DNA of 64,000 nt from Caenicola sp034331105 (GTDB lineage Bacteria > Synergistota > Synergistia > Synergistales > Synergistaceae): contig JAXQGB010000015.1 in NCBI GenBank assembly GCA_034331105.1, positions 248,001 to 312,000 of the forward strand, given 5' to 3'. Shown in pieces: positions 27,422 through 37,440 of the stretch. Each line of letters starts with the position of its first letter. Positions within the stretch are counted from its first letter, which is position 1. Position numbers and translations under genes: made by a program. Below the pieces are notes generated by a model. That model saw only the letters and a list, made by a program, of their open reading frames with translations, was not told where the DNA came from and ran no database searches.

Positions 27422-29049
27422 ATGGATCGCAATCTGCATGACCAACACAAAGAAAACTCTTTTGTCACTTCAGCCTATGACTCTATGTTCACTTTCACTC
27501 AGGATGCAATAGTCCTTCTTGACACTGAACTGAATATCGTCAAATCTAACATGCCTTTTATGGACATTGCCCAAAATTATTCATCCTCATCAGAAATAAG
27601 AAATATTTTTGACCTTATACGTGACGAGGATGACAGGAAAAGCTTTTTATCTGTGATAGATGACAATGTATTGATGATGGAAATCACCCTTAACTCCCTT
27701 AAAGAAAAGGAACCCTGCATCCTTGAGGCAAAAATTGGCCCCATCAAAGATAACGAGAGGACCATAGGAGCTTATGCCATTTTTGTTAACATTACAGAAT
27801 TCAGAAAGCGAGAAAGCCTGCTCAACAGGCGTTTCAAACTAATATGCAACCTGGTCGACAACGCCAACCTCGGGATCGTAATCATTGGACAGGATCACAA
27901 AGTTATAGAGTCCAATGATCGTTTTTGTGAAATGATCGGGTACTCACAAGACGAGATAACTGATCTCCATTCATGGGACTGGGAATATCTTCTTGATGAA
28001 AATGCGATAAGGCAGGGATTCGCCGACCTCTCAGAAGTTCGTTATACTTTTGACACTATTCACAAAAGAAAAGACGGTACGACATATCATGCTACTGTCT
28101 CCGCATCCGGCGCAGATGTTTTTGGTGACGGAAACGACGTGATAATGTGCATCAGTGAAGATATCAGCGCAAAAAAAGAAATGGAAGAAAAATTGAGACT
28201 CAGCGAGACAAAATTGAGGACCTACTTAGAAAATGCTGCAGATATGATCCTGACTGTGGACATTGATGGAAAGATAAATTATGTCTCACCCAACTGCGAA
28301 AGAATATGCGGTTTCAATGCTGATGAGATCATAAATAAAAACGCTGCAGATTTTTTTATGACCGAGAAAACTGAGTCTGAAAAAGATTCATTCGGCACGC
28401 TATTTATAGATGACAATAATAAATACCGTACTTTTAAAATAATGCACAGAGATGGTTCTTTTCACTGGTACGGAGTAACTATTTCAAAAACAAACGACGT
28501 GAACGGCAAGGATATCCTTATCTGCAACACCAGAAATATCGACCAAAGAATAGAAAAAGAAAAGGAACTTGTACATTTAAGTCTCCACGATCATCTTACA
28601 GGTATTCCGAACAGAGCCTTTTTCGATGCTATGCTGGAGAGATCTCAGGCGAGCCGGCATAGGCCACTCTCGCTCCTTATGTGCGACCTTGATCAACTGA
28701 AAAAGATAAACGATACTTATGGCCATTCAATGGGTGATGAAGTACTAAAAAAACTGCGCAGCTCATCCAGTCTTCTTTGCGCAAAGAAGACTTTATCGCC
28801 AGGATAGGCGGAGACGAATTTGCTGTGATACTCCCGGGAGCAGACAGCAAAGGAGCAATGTTCGTCATCGAAAGGATATCGGAGACTTTCAACGATTACA
28901 ATTCAGACAAAGATGATTTGGCAATCAACATATCTATGGGTTTTTCGACCGTAACAGACACCGAAACTTCACTTGAGGAAGCCCTACACAAGGCAGACAT
29001 GAAAATGTACAGCCGTAAACAGGTGAATAAATCACTCACCGAACTTTGA
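27422..29049 (+). CDS. PAS-PAS-PAS-GGDEF protein, frame broken at an A7 run
   Basis: Soluble sensor with three PAS domains (about 20-130, 140-260 and 265-380) and a GGDEF domain. The first frame runs to a stop at 28807 and includes HDHLTGIPNR and CDLDQLKKINDTYGHSMGDE; the second frame (stop at 29049) supplies RIGGDEFAVILPGADS and the rest. They join if the ribosome, or the true sequence, moves -1 at the A7 run 28747-28753, giving GDEVLKK-TAQLIQSSLRK. The break could be programmed frameshifting, a mutation or a homopolymer error. The ATG at 27422 has AAGGAAG 9 bases upstream. The rejoined product would be an active-looking diguanylate cyclase. Confidence 0.75.
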
Positions 29050-29138
29050 TGCACTGTTCACAATCTCCTTTTTGTAATATAATTTAGTGGTTTCTTCAAT
29101 ATATCACCATCATAAAAACAACTTAGGTGATTTCATTC

Positions 29139-31658
29139 ATGTTCAATAAGATGTTTGGATCTTTGCGCTTGAACAACAGTGCTTTCAATAAATATTTTTT
29201 GGCGGCTTCTTTGATATTTTTTATTTTTGCGGCTAACCACGTCTACAGCACCTGGAAAGAATATATGTCCAGGGAGTTGTCTTATGCCGTAATACTGGCG
29301 GAATCAACAGGGGCTTTTATATCTCATGACCAGATATCTTCCCTGCATCAAACCAACGACCCGGAACATAATGACCGTTATATATTTTTAAAAAAGAGCT
29401 TACAAAAGATAGAGGACACTGTCCCCCAGGTTTCATCTGCATACCTTCTTTCAAAAATAAACGGAAAACCGCATTACCTTGTTGGTTCTGCAAACCAGGA
29501 AAAAGTCGATGGAGCCTCAGGAACAGCTATATTTCCCCCTGAAAAAGAAGATCGCGTATTGCAGTTTTTTGAGGGGGGCACACCCTCTCTCGATGGCTAT
29601 GTCCACAATGACGGAGAGATAACGAGCGTATATGCCCCTGTACCGGATAAAACAAAAAGTGATGCCGTAGCTGTTATTGGCATAGATTATTACACTAAAG
29701 CACTTAGGGCAGAGGCAATGAAGAGAGTTTTAAGTTCGACTATGACTGTCCTGGCGCTATTTATACTTCTTCTCGCAGGTTACATGATCATAATCAAAAA
29801 TGTCCGCATACAGACTATCGGAGAAAAACTCGAAGAGAGCGAGACCCTGCTTGATAACGTTTTTCAGAGGATCCCGGTCGGCATAGCGGCAGGGAACACG
29901 TTCGGCAACTTCTCTGTGGTAAACCCGACATTTGAAAAGATCATCGGATGGACGAAGGAACAATTGAAGGACTGTGACTGGAAAAAGATCACACATCCGG
30001 AAGATTTGCCCCTTAACGTTGAAAAATACGAAAGATTTATCCGTGGGGAGACAAATGAATACTCCCTTAACAAGAGGGTGCAAAAAGCAGACGGGCAATA
30101 TTCATGGATAAGTCTTGATGTTGCAGCCCTTATAGAATCAAAAGAAGATGACAGGCTCCATATGTGGATAGTACAGGACATCAATGAAAGGGAGCTTGCA
30201 AAACAGGCTCTTGAGGAAAGCGAAAGGAGCAAGTCGGTACTTCTTGCCAACCTGCCGGGAATGGCATACCGGTGTCTCTACGATCCTGAGTGGACCATGC
30301 TCTTTGTATCAGACGGATGCTTCGAACTGACCGGATACAGGCCGGAAGACCTTGTTAGCAGCAAGACTCTTCCCTTCAGCGACCTTATTAAAGAAGAATA
30401 TAAGCAAATGCTCTGGCTTGAATGGGAACGGGTACTTGCCCTGCATAAGGCTTTTAAAAGCGAATACGCTATCACTACCGCATCGGGAGAAAGCAAATGG
30501 GTGCTTGAGACGGGTCAGGGCGTCTACAGAAGCGACGGAAGCGTGGAAGCCATTGAGGGTATCATCATCGACATAACAAACCTCAAGAAAAAAGAGGAAG
30601 AGATCTGCTACATTAATGATCATGACCGTCTGACCGACCTCTACAACAGGCAGTATTTTGAGAAAAAACTGTCTGAGATGAACAGGGAAGAAAATTTGCC
30701 TATAACTGTCCTGGTGGCTGACATCAACGGTCTTCACCTCATCAACGAGGCTTTCGGACAGCATGAGGGAGACCTGGTGATCGTAAAATCTTCATGGATG
30801 ATAAGAAACTGCTGCCGTGAAGAAGACACGATCGCAAGGATCGGCGGGGATGAATTCGGCATCATCATGCCCATGACGGGCAAAGATCAGGCACATGAAC
30901 TCCTTGACAGCATCAAGAACGAATGCAAGAGCTACAATGAGAACAACCGGTCGAAGTCCCCCGAGATCAACATATCGATGGGATACGCAACTATATCTGA
31001 TGAGCTTCAGCCGGCAGAAGAAGCGCTTAAGACAGCCAACGAGTATATGAGAAACAGGAAGCTGTTCTCGCAGCAAAGCTCATACAGCGACATAATAAAC
31101 TCTATCATGACAACGGTCTACGAAAAGTCACAGGAGACCGAAAGGCACGCCGAGCGCCTTTCCGAACTCTCAACAAGGGTGGGGAGGATGCTCAACCTTA
31201 TGGAGAAGGACCTTGGCGAGCTCCAGCTGCTTGGCATGCTCCACGACATAGGCAAAATTGGTATAGACGACAAGATACTGAACAAACCCGGAATGCTTAC
31301 TGAAGATGAATGGGTCGTAATGAAGAGGCATCCGGAGATCGGATACAGGATAGCAATGGCTTCCCATAAGCTGGCAAGGATAGCAGACTACATACTGGCA
31401 CACCATGAAAGATGGGATGGCTCCGGATATCCTAAGGGTCTTAAGGGAGAAGACATCCCGCTGCTTTCAAGGATATTGGCCGTCGCAGACGCGTACGACG
31501 CCATGACTGAGGACAGGGTATATCGAAAGGCTATGTCCAAAGAACAGGCGATAGAAGAAATAAGGAGAAATTCCGGGAGACAGTTCGATCCGTTGATCGC
31601 TAAAATATTCATTGATAGCGTGCTTACGGAAGAAGACTGTTCCTCATCAATAAGTTGA
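29139..31658 (+). CDS. Membrane sensor with PAS-PAS-GGDEF-HD-GYP
   Basis: Inner-membrane signalling protein (839 residues) able in principle to make and break c-di-GMP. Two transmembrane helices (about 13-30 and 195-217) flank a periplasmic Cache-like sensor; two PAS domains, a GGDEF domain with ARIGGDEFGII and a C-terminal HD-GYP phosphodiesterase with MLHDIGKIG and HHERWDGSGYPKGL follow. All key motifs are intact. The start ATG has AGGTGA 8 bases upstream. It lies 90 bases after the frameshifted PAS-GGDEF gene and ends in a strong terminator; the two may be co-transcribed. Confidence 0.9.
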   Translation: MFNKMFGSLRLNNSAFNKYFLAASLIFFIFAANHVYSTWKEYMSRELSYAVILAESTGAFISHDQISSLHQTNDPEHNDRYIFLKKSLQKIEDTVPQVSSAYLLSKINGKPHYLVGSANQEKVDGASGTAIFPPEKEDRVLQFFEGGTPSLDGYVHNDGEITSVYAPVPDKTKSDAVAVIGIDYYTKALRAEAMKRVLSSTMTVLALFILLLAGYMIIIKNVRIQTIGEKLEESETLLDNVFQRIPVGIAAGNTFGNFSVVNPTFEKIIGWTKEQLKDCDWKKITHPEDLPLNVEKYERFIRGETNEYSLNKRVQKADGQYSWISLDVAALIESKEDDRLHMWIVQDINERELAKQALEESERSKSVLLANLPGMAYRCLYDPEWTMLFVSDGCFELTGYRPEDLVSSKTLPFSDLIKEEYKQMLWLEWERVLALHKAFKSEYAITTASGESKWVLETGQGVYRSDGSVEAIEGIIIDITNLKKKEEEICYINDHDRLTDLYNRQYFEKKLSEMNREENLPITVLVADINGLHLINEAFGQHEGDLVIVKSSWMIRNCCREEDTIARIGGDEFGIIMPMTGKDQAHELLDSIKNECKSYNENNRSKSPEINISMGYATISDELQPAEEALKTANEYMRNRKLFSQQSSYSDIINSIMTTVYEKSQETERHAERLSELSTRVGRMLNLMEKDLGELQLLGMLHDIGKIGIDDKILNKPGMLTEDEWVVMKRHPEIGYRIAMASHKLARIADYILAHHERWDGSGYPKGLKGEDIPLLSRILAVADAYDAMTEDRVYRKAMSKEQAIEEIRRNSGRQFDPLIAKIFIDSVLTEEDCSSSIS

Positions 31659-31736
31659 ATCAACCTATTCTGATCTCTTTTTGAAAAACATTGATGAAGC
31701 TGCAGATCAATAAATGCAGAAGAAAGCTTTAAAATT

Positions 31737-31767
31737 AAAAGGCAGCCTTTTTAAGGGGCTGCCTTTT
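31737..31767 (+). terminator. Rho-independent terminator
   Basis: AAAAGGCAGCC/GGCTGCCTTTT downstream of the HD-GYP gene. Confidence 0.8.
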
Positions 31768-31825
31768 AATATGTTTGGAATATTTAAACTTGCTGAAGTT
31801 TTTTGGATCACGCTTTGTCATTTGA

Positions 31826-31874
31826 GACCCGGATCTGCTACGCCGGGAGAGAACGAGGTCATCCCGTCTACCTC
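31826..31874. repeat. REP-like dyads at the 3' end of the chagasin-like gene
   Basis: CCCGG/CCGGG (31828-31847) and GAGGT/ACCTC (31855-31874) dyads surround a GGTCATCCCG block resembling the repeats near 13273. The second dyad overlaps the last codons of the minus-strand gene ending at 31868. Confidence 0.4.
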
Positions 31875-32497
31875 ACCGTCACTGAGCAGATGTGGTATCT
31901 GAGGGGAGCGACAGATCCTTCCCAGGATCTCCTGTATGCAAGGAGAAGGTCTGATCTCCCTGCGGTGAGCGCATTGAACTTCCATATTTCATTTCCGGGA
32001 CGTCCCTTCATTTGCCCTCCGGCTTCGCTTTTATCATCCTGCTGCTCCATTATTTTTTCTTTTAAAGAAAGGATATTTTCCCGGCCATTTACTATAGCTG
32101 TCCATGAATAACCGGTCGAAGGGTTGGAAGGAAGCTTTACAATATGATCCGATCCTGCATGTATTTGAACAAATTCGGCTGTCAGGGACAGGTCCTCCTT
32201 GTCAGGGAACCGCAGTCCTCCCATGCGTACTGTTTCGCACTTGGATCGCGTCAGGCGTACTGCAAAGAAAGTTCCCGGAACAATGTCAGAAACATAAAAT
32301 TTACCTTCCCGATCAGAAACAGCCTGTCTTAAGGTTTTGCCATCCCATGTATTGACTTTGACACCCCTTATCGGAACTCCATTCTGATCGGTGACCATAC
32401 CTTCCAATCTGTTCCCTGAAGCTTCCGCAAGGTTCATTGCTCCCACTGCAATTATCAGCAATAACAAAGAAATTACAGCGGCACGTCCAACCTTCAT
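31868..32497 (-). CDS. Exported protein with carboxypeptidase-regulatory-like and chagasin (I42) domains
   Basis: Signal peptide (about 1-26), a carboxypeptidase-regulatory-like beta sandwich (about 29-85, GMVTDQNGVPIRGVKV) and a C-terminal chagasin-type cysteine-protease inhibitor domain. The three inhibitor loops can be seen: NPSTGYSW, a Gly-rich GRPGNEIWKF loop and YRRSWE. Family members inhibit papain-like proteases, so an envelope role in controlling a secreted protease is likely. GGAGG precedes the ATG. The combination of domains is less usual than the stand-alone inhibitor. Confidence 0.78.
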   Translation of the reverse strand: MKVGRAAVISLLLLIIAVGAMNLAEASGNRLEGMVTDQNGVPIRGVKVNTWDGKTLRQAVSDREGKFYVSDIVPGTFFAVRLTRSKCETVRMGGLRFPDKEDLSLTAEFVQIHAGSDHIVKLPSNPSTGYSWTAIVNGRENILSLKEKIMEQQDDKSEAGGQMKGRPGNEIWKFNALTAGRSDLLLAYRRSWEGSVAPLRYHICSVTVR

Positions 32498-32685
32498 AAA
32501 AACACCTCCAGATCTTTCAGTCTTTTCATAAATACTGTTGGATCATTGCTTTCGTCAGTGTCCTGATTATATTTTAACTCTGTGATATGCCATCTCTATT
32601 ATTACATAGGGAAAGATAAGCATTTGCAGCAAAGATCTGTTTTTATTGATGTATCTGCGCCGGTTATTATTTTGCCAATTCATTC

Positions 32686-33372
32686 TTATCCTGCATTTTC
32701 GCTGAATTTATAGCCAACTCCTACTTCTGTCGTTATTAGTCGATGCCCCGGCCCATCGTTATCGATCTTTCTTCTTATGTTTGCCATAAAAACTCTGAGC
32801 GTCTGGTAATCATCAGCAGTTGCCGTTCCCCAGACTTCTTTTTGTATGTGCCTGTGGGTAAGCACTTTTCCAGAATTTTCAACCAGGAGCGAGAGTATTT
32901 TATACTCGATCGGAGTCAAGTGCACCTGTGCTTCGTTAACAAAAACTTCTCTGCGTTCGAAATCAATTTTCAGCTGGCCGGATTCAAACACCTTTTTTGA
33001 TTCCAATTCATTTTTTTTGTGTCTTAATGCCACCCTTATTCTTGCAAGAAGTTCGTTGATATAAAATGGTTTTGTAATATAATCATCTGCTCCCATGTCA
33101 AGTGCTTTAACCTTTTCTCCTTCTTCTCCTCTGGCTGAAACAATTATTACAGGAACTTCCGATGCGTCGCGTATCTGTTTAAGAACTTCTGCTCCATCTA
33201 TGTCCGGCAAACCAAGATCTAAAATCACAAGAGATGGCCTTTCAGAAAGAAAGACTGAAATACCTGAAAGCCCATTTGGGGCTATTGAACATGCGTAACC
33301 ATGTGTTCTGAGCGCAACTTTGAGAAAGTTTTGAATACTTTTATCGTCCTCAATGATAAGGATGTCAATCAT
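32686..33372 (-). CDS. KdpE-like OmpR-family response regulator
   Basis: A 228-residue regulator with a receiver domain (acidic pocket EDD, phospho-Asp in LVILDLGLPD, Lys in ITKPF) and a winged-helix DNA-binding domain (about 130-225). It overlaps the 3' end of the KdpD-like kinase gene by 8 bases and so is translationally coupled. Overall similarity is to KdpE, but no kdpFABC genes are present; the gene is the last of a run with TrkH and RCK proteins, making the Trk genes the likely target. Confidence 0.87.
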   Translation of the reverse strand: MIDILIIEDDKSIQNFLKVALRTHGYACSIAPNGLSGISVFLSERPSLVILDLGLPDIDGAEVLKQIRDASEVPVIIVSARGEEGEKVKALDMGADDYITKPFYINELLARIRVALRHKKNELESKKVFESGQLKIDFERREVFVNEAQVHLTPIEYKILSLLVENSGKVLTHRHIQKEVWGTATADDYQTLRVFMANIRRKIDNDGPGHRLITTEVGVGYKFSENAG

Positions 33373-34852
33373 TTTCTTTCACCCCTTCACAAGGAAGCCA
33401 AAAAGAGAAAACCGTGCCGCCAGAGGGGCGATTCTTAACGCTTATAGTGCCTCCGTGAGCTTCAACTATGGATTTTGCAATAGAAAGCCCGAGTCCGGTT
33501 CCCCTTGCCATATCCCCACTGCCGGCACTTCCTGTCACAAAATTATCAAATATGTTTTCCTTCAGATCTTTCGGTATGCCAGGTCCATCATCAATAACGT
33601 CAAAGACCGCTTTGTTTTTTCTTGCTTTAACTCTGACAATTATCGAACTTTCCGGATCAGTGTGTTTCAGTGCATTGTCCAAAAGATTTACAAGAACCTG
33701 TGTTATCAATTGACCGTCCATCGGGACAAGCATGATGTCTTTGGGTTTTTCAACTGAAAGACGGTGTGAACCCAAATGCTTGCTGGAATGTTCAACTGCC
33801 GCATTGATAACATCATCAACGACCTCATTGCTCCTTCTTATTGGAATCTTTCCGTCCTGGATCCTGGTGAGGTTTAGTAAATTTGATACCATGTCGTTTA
33901 GCCATGAAGCATCTCTCTCTATATCACAAAGGAGTGATTTTGTACTTTCTTTATCTAGCGTTTCAAAGCTATCTGCGAGAAATGAGGCACTTCCGGCTAT
34001 TGATGTCAGCGGCGTCCTTATGTCATGCGAAACGCTTCTTAACAGATTGCTCCTGAGTTTTTCTTTTTCTATCTCCAAACGGTTTTCCTCTTCTGTCTGT
34101 CTCATAATGTTATGTTCAAGGGCAAGGGCAGTTTGGCTCATCGCCGTATGCAAACACAATGCCTCTTCTTTTGAAAGTTCCTTCCCTTCCATGTGAATTT
34201 CCAACACACCTACTGTGTTATGGCTGCTTTTAATTGGCAGCCACCTTTTATCACTGCTGCGAAACTTAACTTCGCGAAATCCGCAAGGGATAGAATTTCC
34301 GAAACACCAGCGTAATTCCTCAAAAGATTCTTTTGCTTCTTCAGCCAAATATATCCTGCATTCCTTACCAACAAGGCCAGTTATGCAATTTTGACTATAC
34401 CTCACCAGTTCATCTTTATCTGAAAGATTCAGATAGCCGCTTGCCATTTTATATAGTTTGTTTGTCATTTCCTCATTTTTACGAGAAATTTCAACCTGGT
34501 TTTTAAGTTTGGTGGTAAGAGTACTGACCAAAAAGGCTGCGGCAAGAAATATTGCAAGGGAAGCGTAGTGGTTTGCATCATCCATCATCAATGTGTAACG
34601 AGGTTCCGTAAAGAAAAAATTAAACAATAGCAGACATAAGACTGCGGACAGGACTCCCCAAAGCAGTTTTTGTGTTTCGGTCACTATTATTAGAATAGAA
34701 ACTGCGTATATCATGAGAATATTCTCAACACGGAGCCCTATGTCGTAAAGTGTTGAAGAAATCAGAGTGGCGAGGATTATTATTGTCAAAGACTTTAACA
34801 AGTCATTAACATGGGGATCTTCGCTAAATTGCACATCGTTGAGTCTCGTCAT
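33365..34852 (-). CDS. KdpD-like sensor histidine kinase lacking the KdpD/Usp head
   Basis: Membrane kinase (495 residues). A DUF4118-type four-helix membrane region (about 20-125) is followed by a GAF-like domain, HisKA (SVSHDIRTPLTSIAG with the phospho-His) and HATPase (NLLDNALKHTD, DDGPGIP, GTGLGLSIAKS). Canonical KdpD has an extra cytosolic KdpD plus Usp head of several hundred residues, absent here. The start ATG at 34852 is 6 bases after AGGAG and 3 bases past the TrkH stop; the frame upstream to 34960 lies inside trkH and is spurious. It probably senses potassium or turgor for the Trk system. Confidence 0.87.
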   Translation of the reverse strand: MTRLNDVQFSEDPHVNDLLKSLTIIILATLISSTLYDIGLRVENILMIYAVSILIIVTETQKLLWGVLSAVLCLLLFNFFFTEPRYTLMMDDANHYASLAIFLAAAFLVSTLTTKLKNQVEISRKNEEMTNKLYKMASGYLNLSDKDELVRYSQNCITGLVGKECRIYLAEEAKESFEELRWCFGNSIPCGFREVKFRSSDKRWLPIKSSHNTVGVLEIHMEGKELSKEEALCLHTAMSQTALALEHNIMRQTEEENRLEIEKEKLRSNLLRSVSHDIRTPLTSIAGSASFLADSFETLDKESTKSLLCDIERDASWLNDMVSNLLNLTRIQDGKIPIRRSNEVVDDVINAAVEHSSKHLGSHRLSVEKPKDIMLVPMDGQLITQVLVNLLDNALKHTDPESSIIVRVKARKNKAVFDVIDDGPGIPKDLKENIFDNFVTGSAGSGDMARGTGLGLSIAKSIVEAHGGTISVKNRPSGGTVFSFWLPCEGVKEND

Positions 34853-34854
34853 AT

Positions 34855-36330
34855 TCATCTCCTGAATGGTTTTTTTATTCCGCTTTTTATCCTTATCGCT
34901 GCCATAAGTATCACGAAAATTTCCAATCTGCCTAAGATCATTCCAATCGTTGATGTCCAAAGAACGACCTGAGGCGCAGACGAAGAAGCAAGACCGGCAG
35001 AAAATCCGACTGTACCAAGCGCAGAAGCGAATTCGAACATAGAATCGCCAATGCTATGGCCACAAAGCATCAAAACAAAAGATCCTAAAAGAAAAATTAA
35101 TAAATATATGACTACAAAAACATTGACCTCATTAAGATATTCCGGACTAATTATTTCTCTGACTCCCATACGTTCAATTTTATTAATTCTTACTATGTGT
35201 CTGTCTCCGAATTTTAACTGAATATTCCACCATATTTGTTTCATCATTATCCAGATCCTGAACTGTTTAATACCGCCTGCAGTAGATCCGGCTCCCCCAC
35301 CAATAAGCATCAGCAGAGTAAACATAAACATCAATGGCGGGCTTGTACTTTGAAAAGAAGGGACCGTTTGAAAACCCGTAGTGGTCAAAGCTGAAATGAC
35401 CTGGAATAACGATTGCCTGACGGCAAAAGACAGATTGCCTGAAAATTCGCTAAGCATAAGAAAAGCACAAACCGGTGTGCACAAAGATATCAAAAGGATA
35501 GTCAGCATGATTTCACAATGCTTGAATAGTACCCTGAATTTTCCTTTCAACAGCAGGAGGTGGACAAGAAATCCGGTTGCACCCAAAATCATCAGTATTT
35601 CAGTTACAAGCTCTATTTTCGGATCATCATAATATCCTATGCTTGCTGACTTAGTCGAAAAACCCCCAGTCGAGATCGCTGACATCGAGTGGTTCAGCGA
35701 ATCAAAAAATCCCATTCCACACAGATAATATAGCACTGTACCGGCTGTTGCGTAACCGACATAGATCAAAATTACAGTACGCACAGAGTGTGCCAGATTT
35801 GGCATCATAAGATCTGTATGTCCTTCAGCCGTATATAAGCGCATACTGTAAATATCAGGCAAAATACTTGTGACTACAAGGATCAGCCCAATTCCACCAA
35901 AAAAGAGCGTGATACTGCGATACATAAGAAATATTTTTGGAGCATTATCAACATTCACAACGGAAAGCCCTGTGGTACTAAAACCGCTTGCAGCCTCAAA
36001 TACTGACTGTGAAAAGGAATACTCTCCTGATAAGACAAATGGCAGAGATCCTGCAAAAATTACTGACAGCCAACCTAAAAAAACAATTACTGCCTCATCA
36101 TTTTTTTTGAGTCGTTCTTTTCTTTTTTGCAACAAAAGCAAATTAGTAAGATAACCGATCAGTATTGTCATTACTCCCGGTACTATAAAACAGTTTGCCA
36201 TATTGAATTCTTCCGGAAAGAAAAAAAGCGTGAACAAAGGCAGCAAAATTACGAAGCCTGCCAACATCCACAGTTTACCTATGCTGCCAAGTATTGTTTT
36301 TAATGAAAATGTTCTGTCAATGTAATTCAA
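34855..36330 (-). CDS. trkH: TrkH-type potassium uptake protein
   Basis: Integral membrane ion-conducting subunit with about ten helices and four pore-loop repeats, seen as ASGFSTTGLS, SAISTGGFSTKS, SALTTTGFQT and SALGTVGFSAGL, each with the selectivity-filter Gly. About 490 residues is the normal family length. The start is uncertain: TTG at 36330 lies 2 bases after the stop of the upstream RCK gene with GGAAG nearby, while a TTG at 36357 would overlap that gene. It is in an operon with two RCK-domain proteins upstream and the KdpDE-like pair downstream. Confidence 0.88.
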   Translation of the reverse strand: MNYIDRTFSLKTILGSIGKLWMLAGFVILLPLFTLFFFPEEFNMANCFIVPGVMTILIGYLTNLLLLQKRKERLKKNDEAVIVFLGWLSVIFAGSLPFVLSGEYSFSQSVFEAASGFSTTGLSVVNVDNAPKIFLMYRSITLFFGGIGLILVVTSILPDIYSMRLYTAEGHTDLMMPNLAHSVRTVILIYVGYATAGTVLYYLCGMGFFDSLNHSMSAISTGGFSTKSASIGYYDDPKIELVTEILMILGATGFLVHLLLLKGKFRVLFKHCEIMLTILLISLCTPVCAFLMLSEFSGNLSFAVRQSLFQVISALTTTGFQTVPSFQSTSPPLMFMFTLLMLIGGGAGSTAGGIKQFRIWIMMKQIWWNIQLKFGDRHIVRINKIERMGVREIISPEYLNEVNVFVVIYLLIFLLGSFVLMLCGHSIGDSMFEFASALGTVGFSAGLASSSAPQVVLWTSTIGMILGRLEIFVILMAAIRIKSGIKKPFRR

Positions 36331-36334
36331 GTTG

Positions 36335-37003
36335 TCACTTTCTTCCGGACAAAGCAAACTCAGAAGCTTCTGCTGCCTTAGAGGAAGATAACATTATCAG
36401 TTTATCTCCTGGCAGGATCATAGTATTACCCTTAGGTATAATTATTCCTGAATCTCTGATAACACATGATATTATGCTGTCCTCTGGAATTTCCTTAATT
36501 TCTTTAACATATTTGTTCGCAGCAGGACTCCCCGGACTTACTATTATCTCGCCTAAAACAATTTTTCCTTCTTCTATTGGCAGGGCTTGGATCATGTTTT
36601 CAAGAACGGCTGCATTTTTCAGCATTTCTGCAATCAGGTAAGCTGAACTTACTACATGATCAACACCAAGTTTTGTAAAAATTTGTACATTTTTAGGGTT
36701 TGTAACAGAACACAAATTTTTTTCAATTCCGAGCATTTTCTTCCCCATCTGGCATATAGAAAGATTGTCGGCATCTTCACTGCAAAGAGAGATCATTATG
36801 TCAAATCTTTCTATCTCAGCTTCAAATAATACAGACAAATTTCTGGGGTCGCCTATTATTACCATTAACTCCTTAAATTTAGAGGCCATTAAATCACAAA
36901 AGTTTTTGTCTTCATTTATAAGCACTGTTGTGTGGCCTTTTCGGATCAGCATTTCAGCGAGAAATTCGGATTCTGTAGCCCCTCCTGCGATTACAATTTT
37001 CAT
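36335..37003 (-). CDS. TrkA-family protein with RCK_N and RCK_C domains
   Basis: Peripheral potassium-channel regulator of 222 residues: a Rossmann RCK_N domain (about 1-125, IVIAGGATESEFLAE, acidic NEDK) and an RCK_C domain (about 140-220, GEIIVSPGSPAANKY, ILPGDKLIML). The nucleotide motif is GGATES rather than GxGxxG. Its ATG overlaps the stop of the preceding RCK gene (ATGA). Together they probably form the gating ring of TrkH. Confidence 0.85.
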   Translation of the reverse strand: MKIVIAGGATESEFLAEMLIRKGHTTVLINEDKNFCDLMASKFKELMVIIGDPRNLSVLFEAEIERFDIMISLCSEDADNLSICQMGKKMLGIEKNLCSVTNPKNVQIFTKLGVDHVVSSAYLIAEMLKNAAVLENMIQALPIEEGKIVLGEIIVSPGSPAANKYVKEIKEIPEDSIISCVIRDSGIIIPKGNTMILPGDKLIMLSSSKAAEASEFALSGRK

Positions 37004-37437
37004 TTATGTTCTTCCTCCCTTGAAACCCCGCTTTTTTTCCAAAAGTCCTCCAGAGAAAGTTCGAACGGACAAATAGGAACAATATTGTGACCCAGAATAA
37101 GATCTACTTTATCCTTTTCACCTAAACGGGCAAAGACTCTTTTGACATTGAAAATCCTGCTGGCGATCTGCGCTATGAGGCTGTTAACATTATCGTTGTT
37201 AGTACAGGCGATCAACATGCTTGCCCTCTCGATCCCTGCTGTACGCAGGACATCAATGTCTGCTGCGTCTCCGACTGATTGAAATCCGCCGTACGATGAT
37301 GAGAGGTGGCTAAAAGATTTTTCGTCTTTGTCTATAACAGTTACGTCAAATCCGCTGAGAGAGAGCGAATCAGCTATCGCGGAACCAAAACGCCCCGAAC
37401 CTGTTACTATGATGTATTCGCTCTTTTTAAAAAACAT
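37000..37437 (-). CDS. TrkA-N (RCK) domain protein
   Basis: A 145-residue single RCK_N domain protein. The dinucleotide motif GSGRFGSAIA, the acidic end of the second strand (VIDKDE) and GDAAD are seen. No RCK_C domain follows. It is the first gene of the potassium operon, with GGGGG 7 bases before the second ATG (the ATG at 37440 is 4 bases from it). The split of RCK function over two genes, unlike the four-domain TrkA of enterics, is noteworthy but known in other phyla. Confidence 0.82.
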   Translation of the reverse strand: MFFKKSEYIIVTGSGRFGSAIADSLSLSGFDVTVIDKDEKSFSHLSSSYGGFQSVGDAADIDVLRTAGIERASMLIACTNNDNVNSLIAQIASRIFNVKRVFARLGEKDKVDLILGHNIVPICPFELSLEDFWKKSGVSREEEHK

Positions 37438-37440
37438 CAT

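Noticed and set aside
34855..34960. N-terminal extension of the KdpD-like kinase into trkH
   Set aside because: The extension lies within the trkH coding frame, and a good AGGAG site precedes the ATG at 34852.
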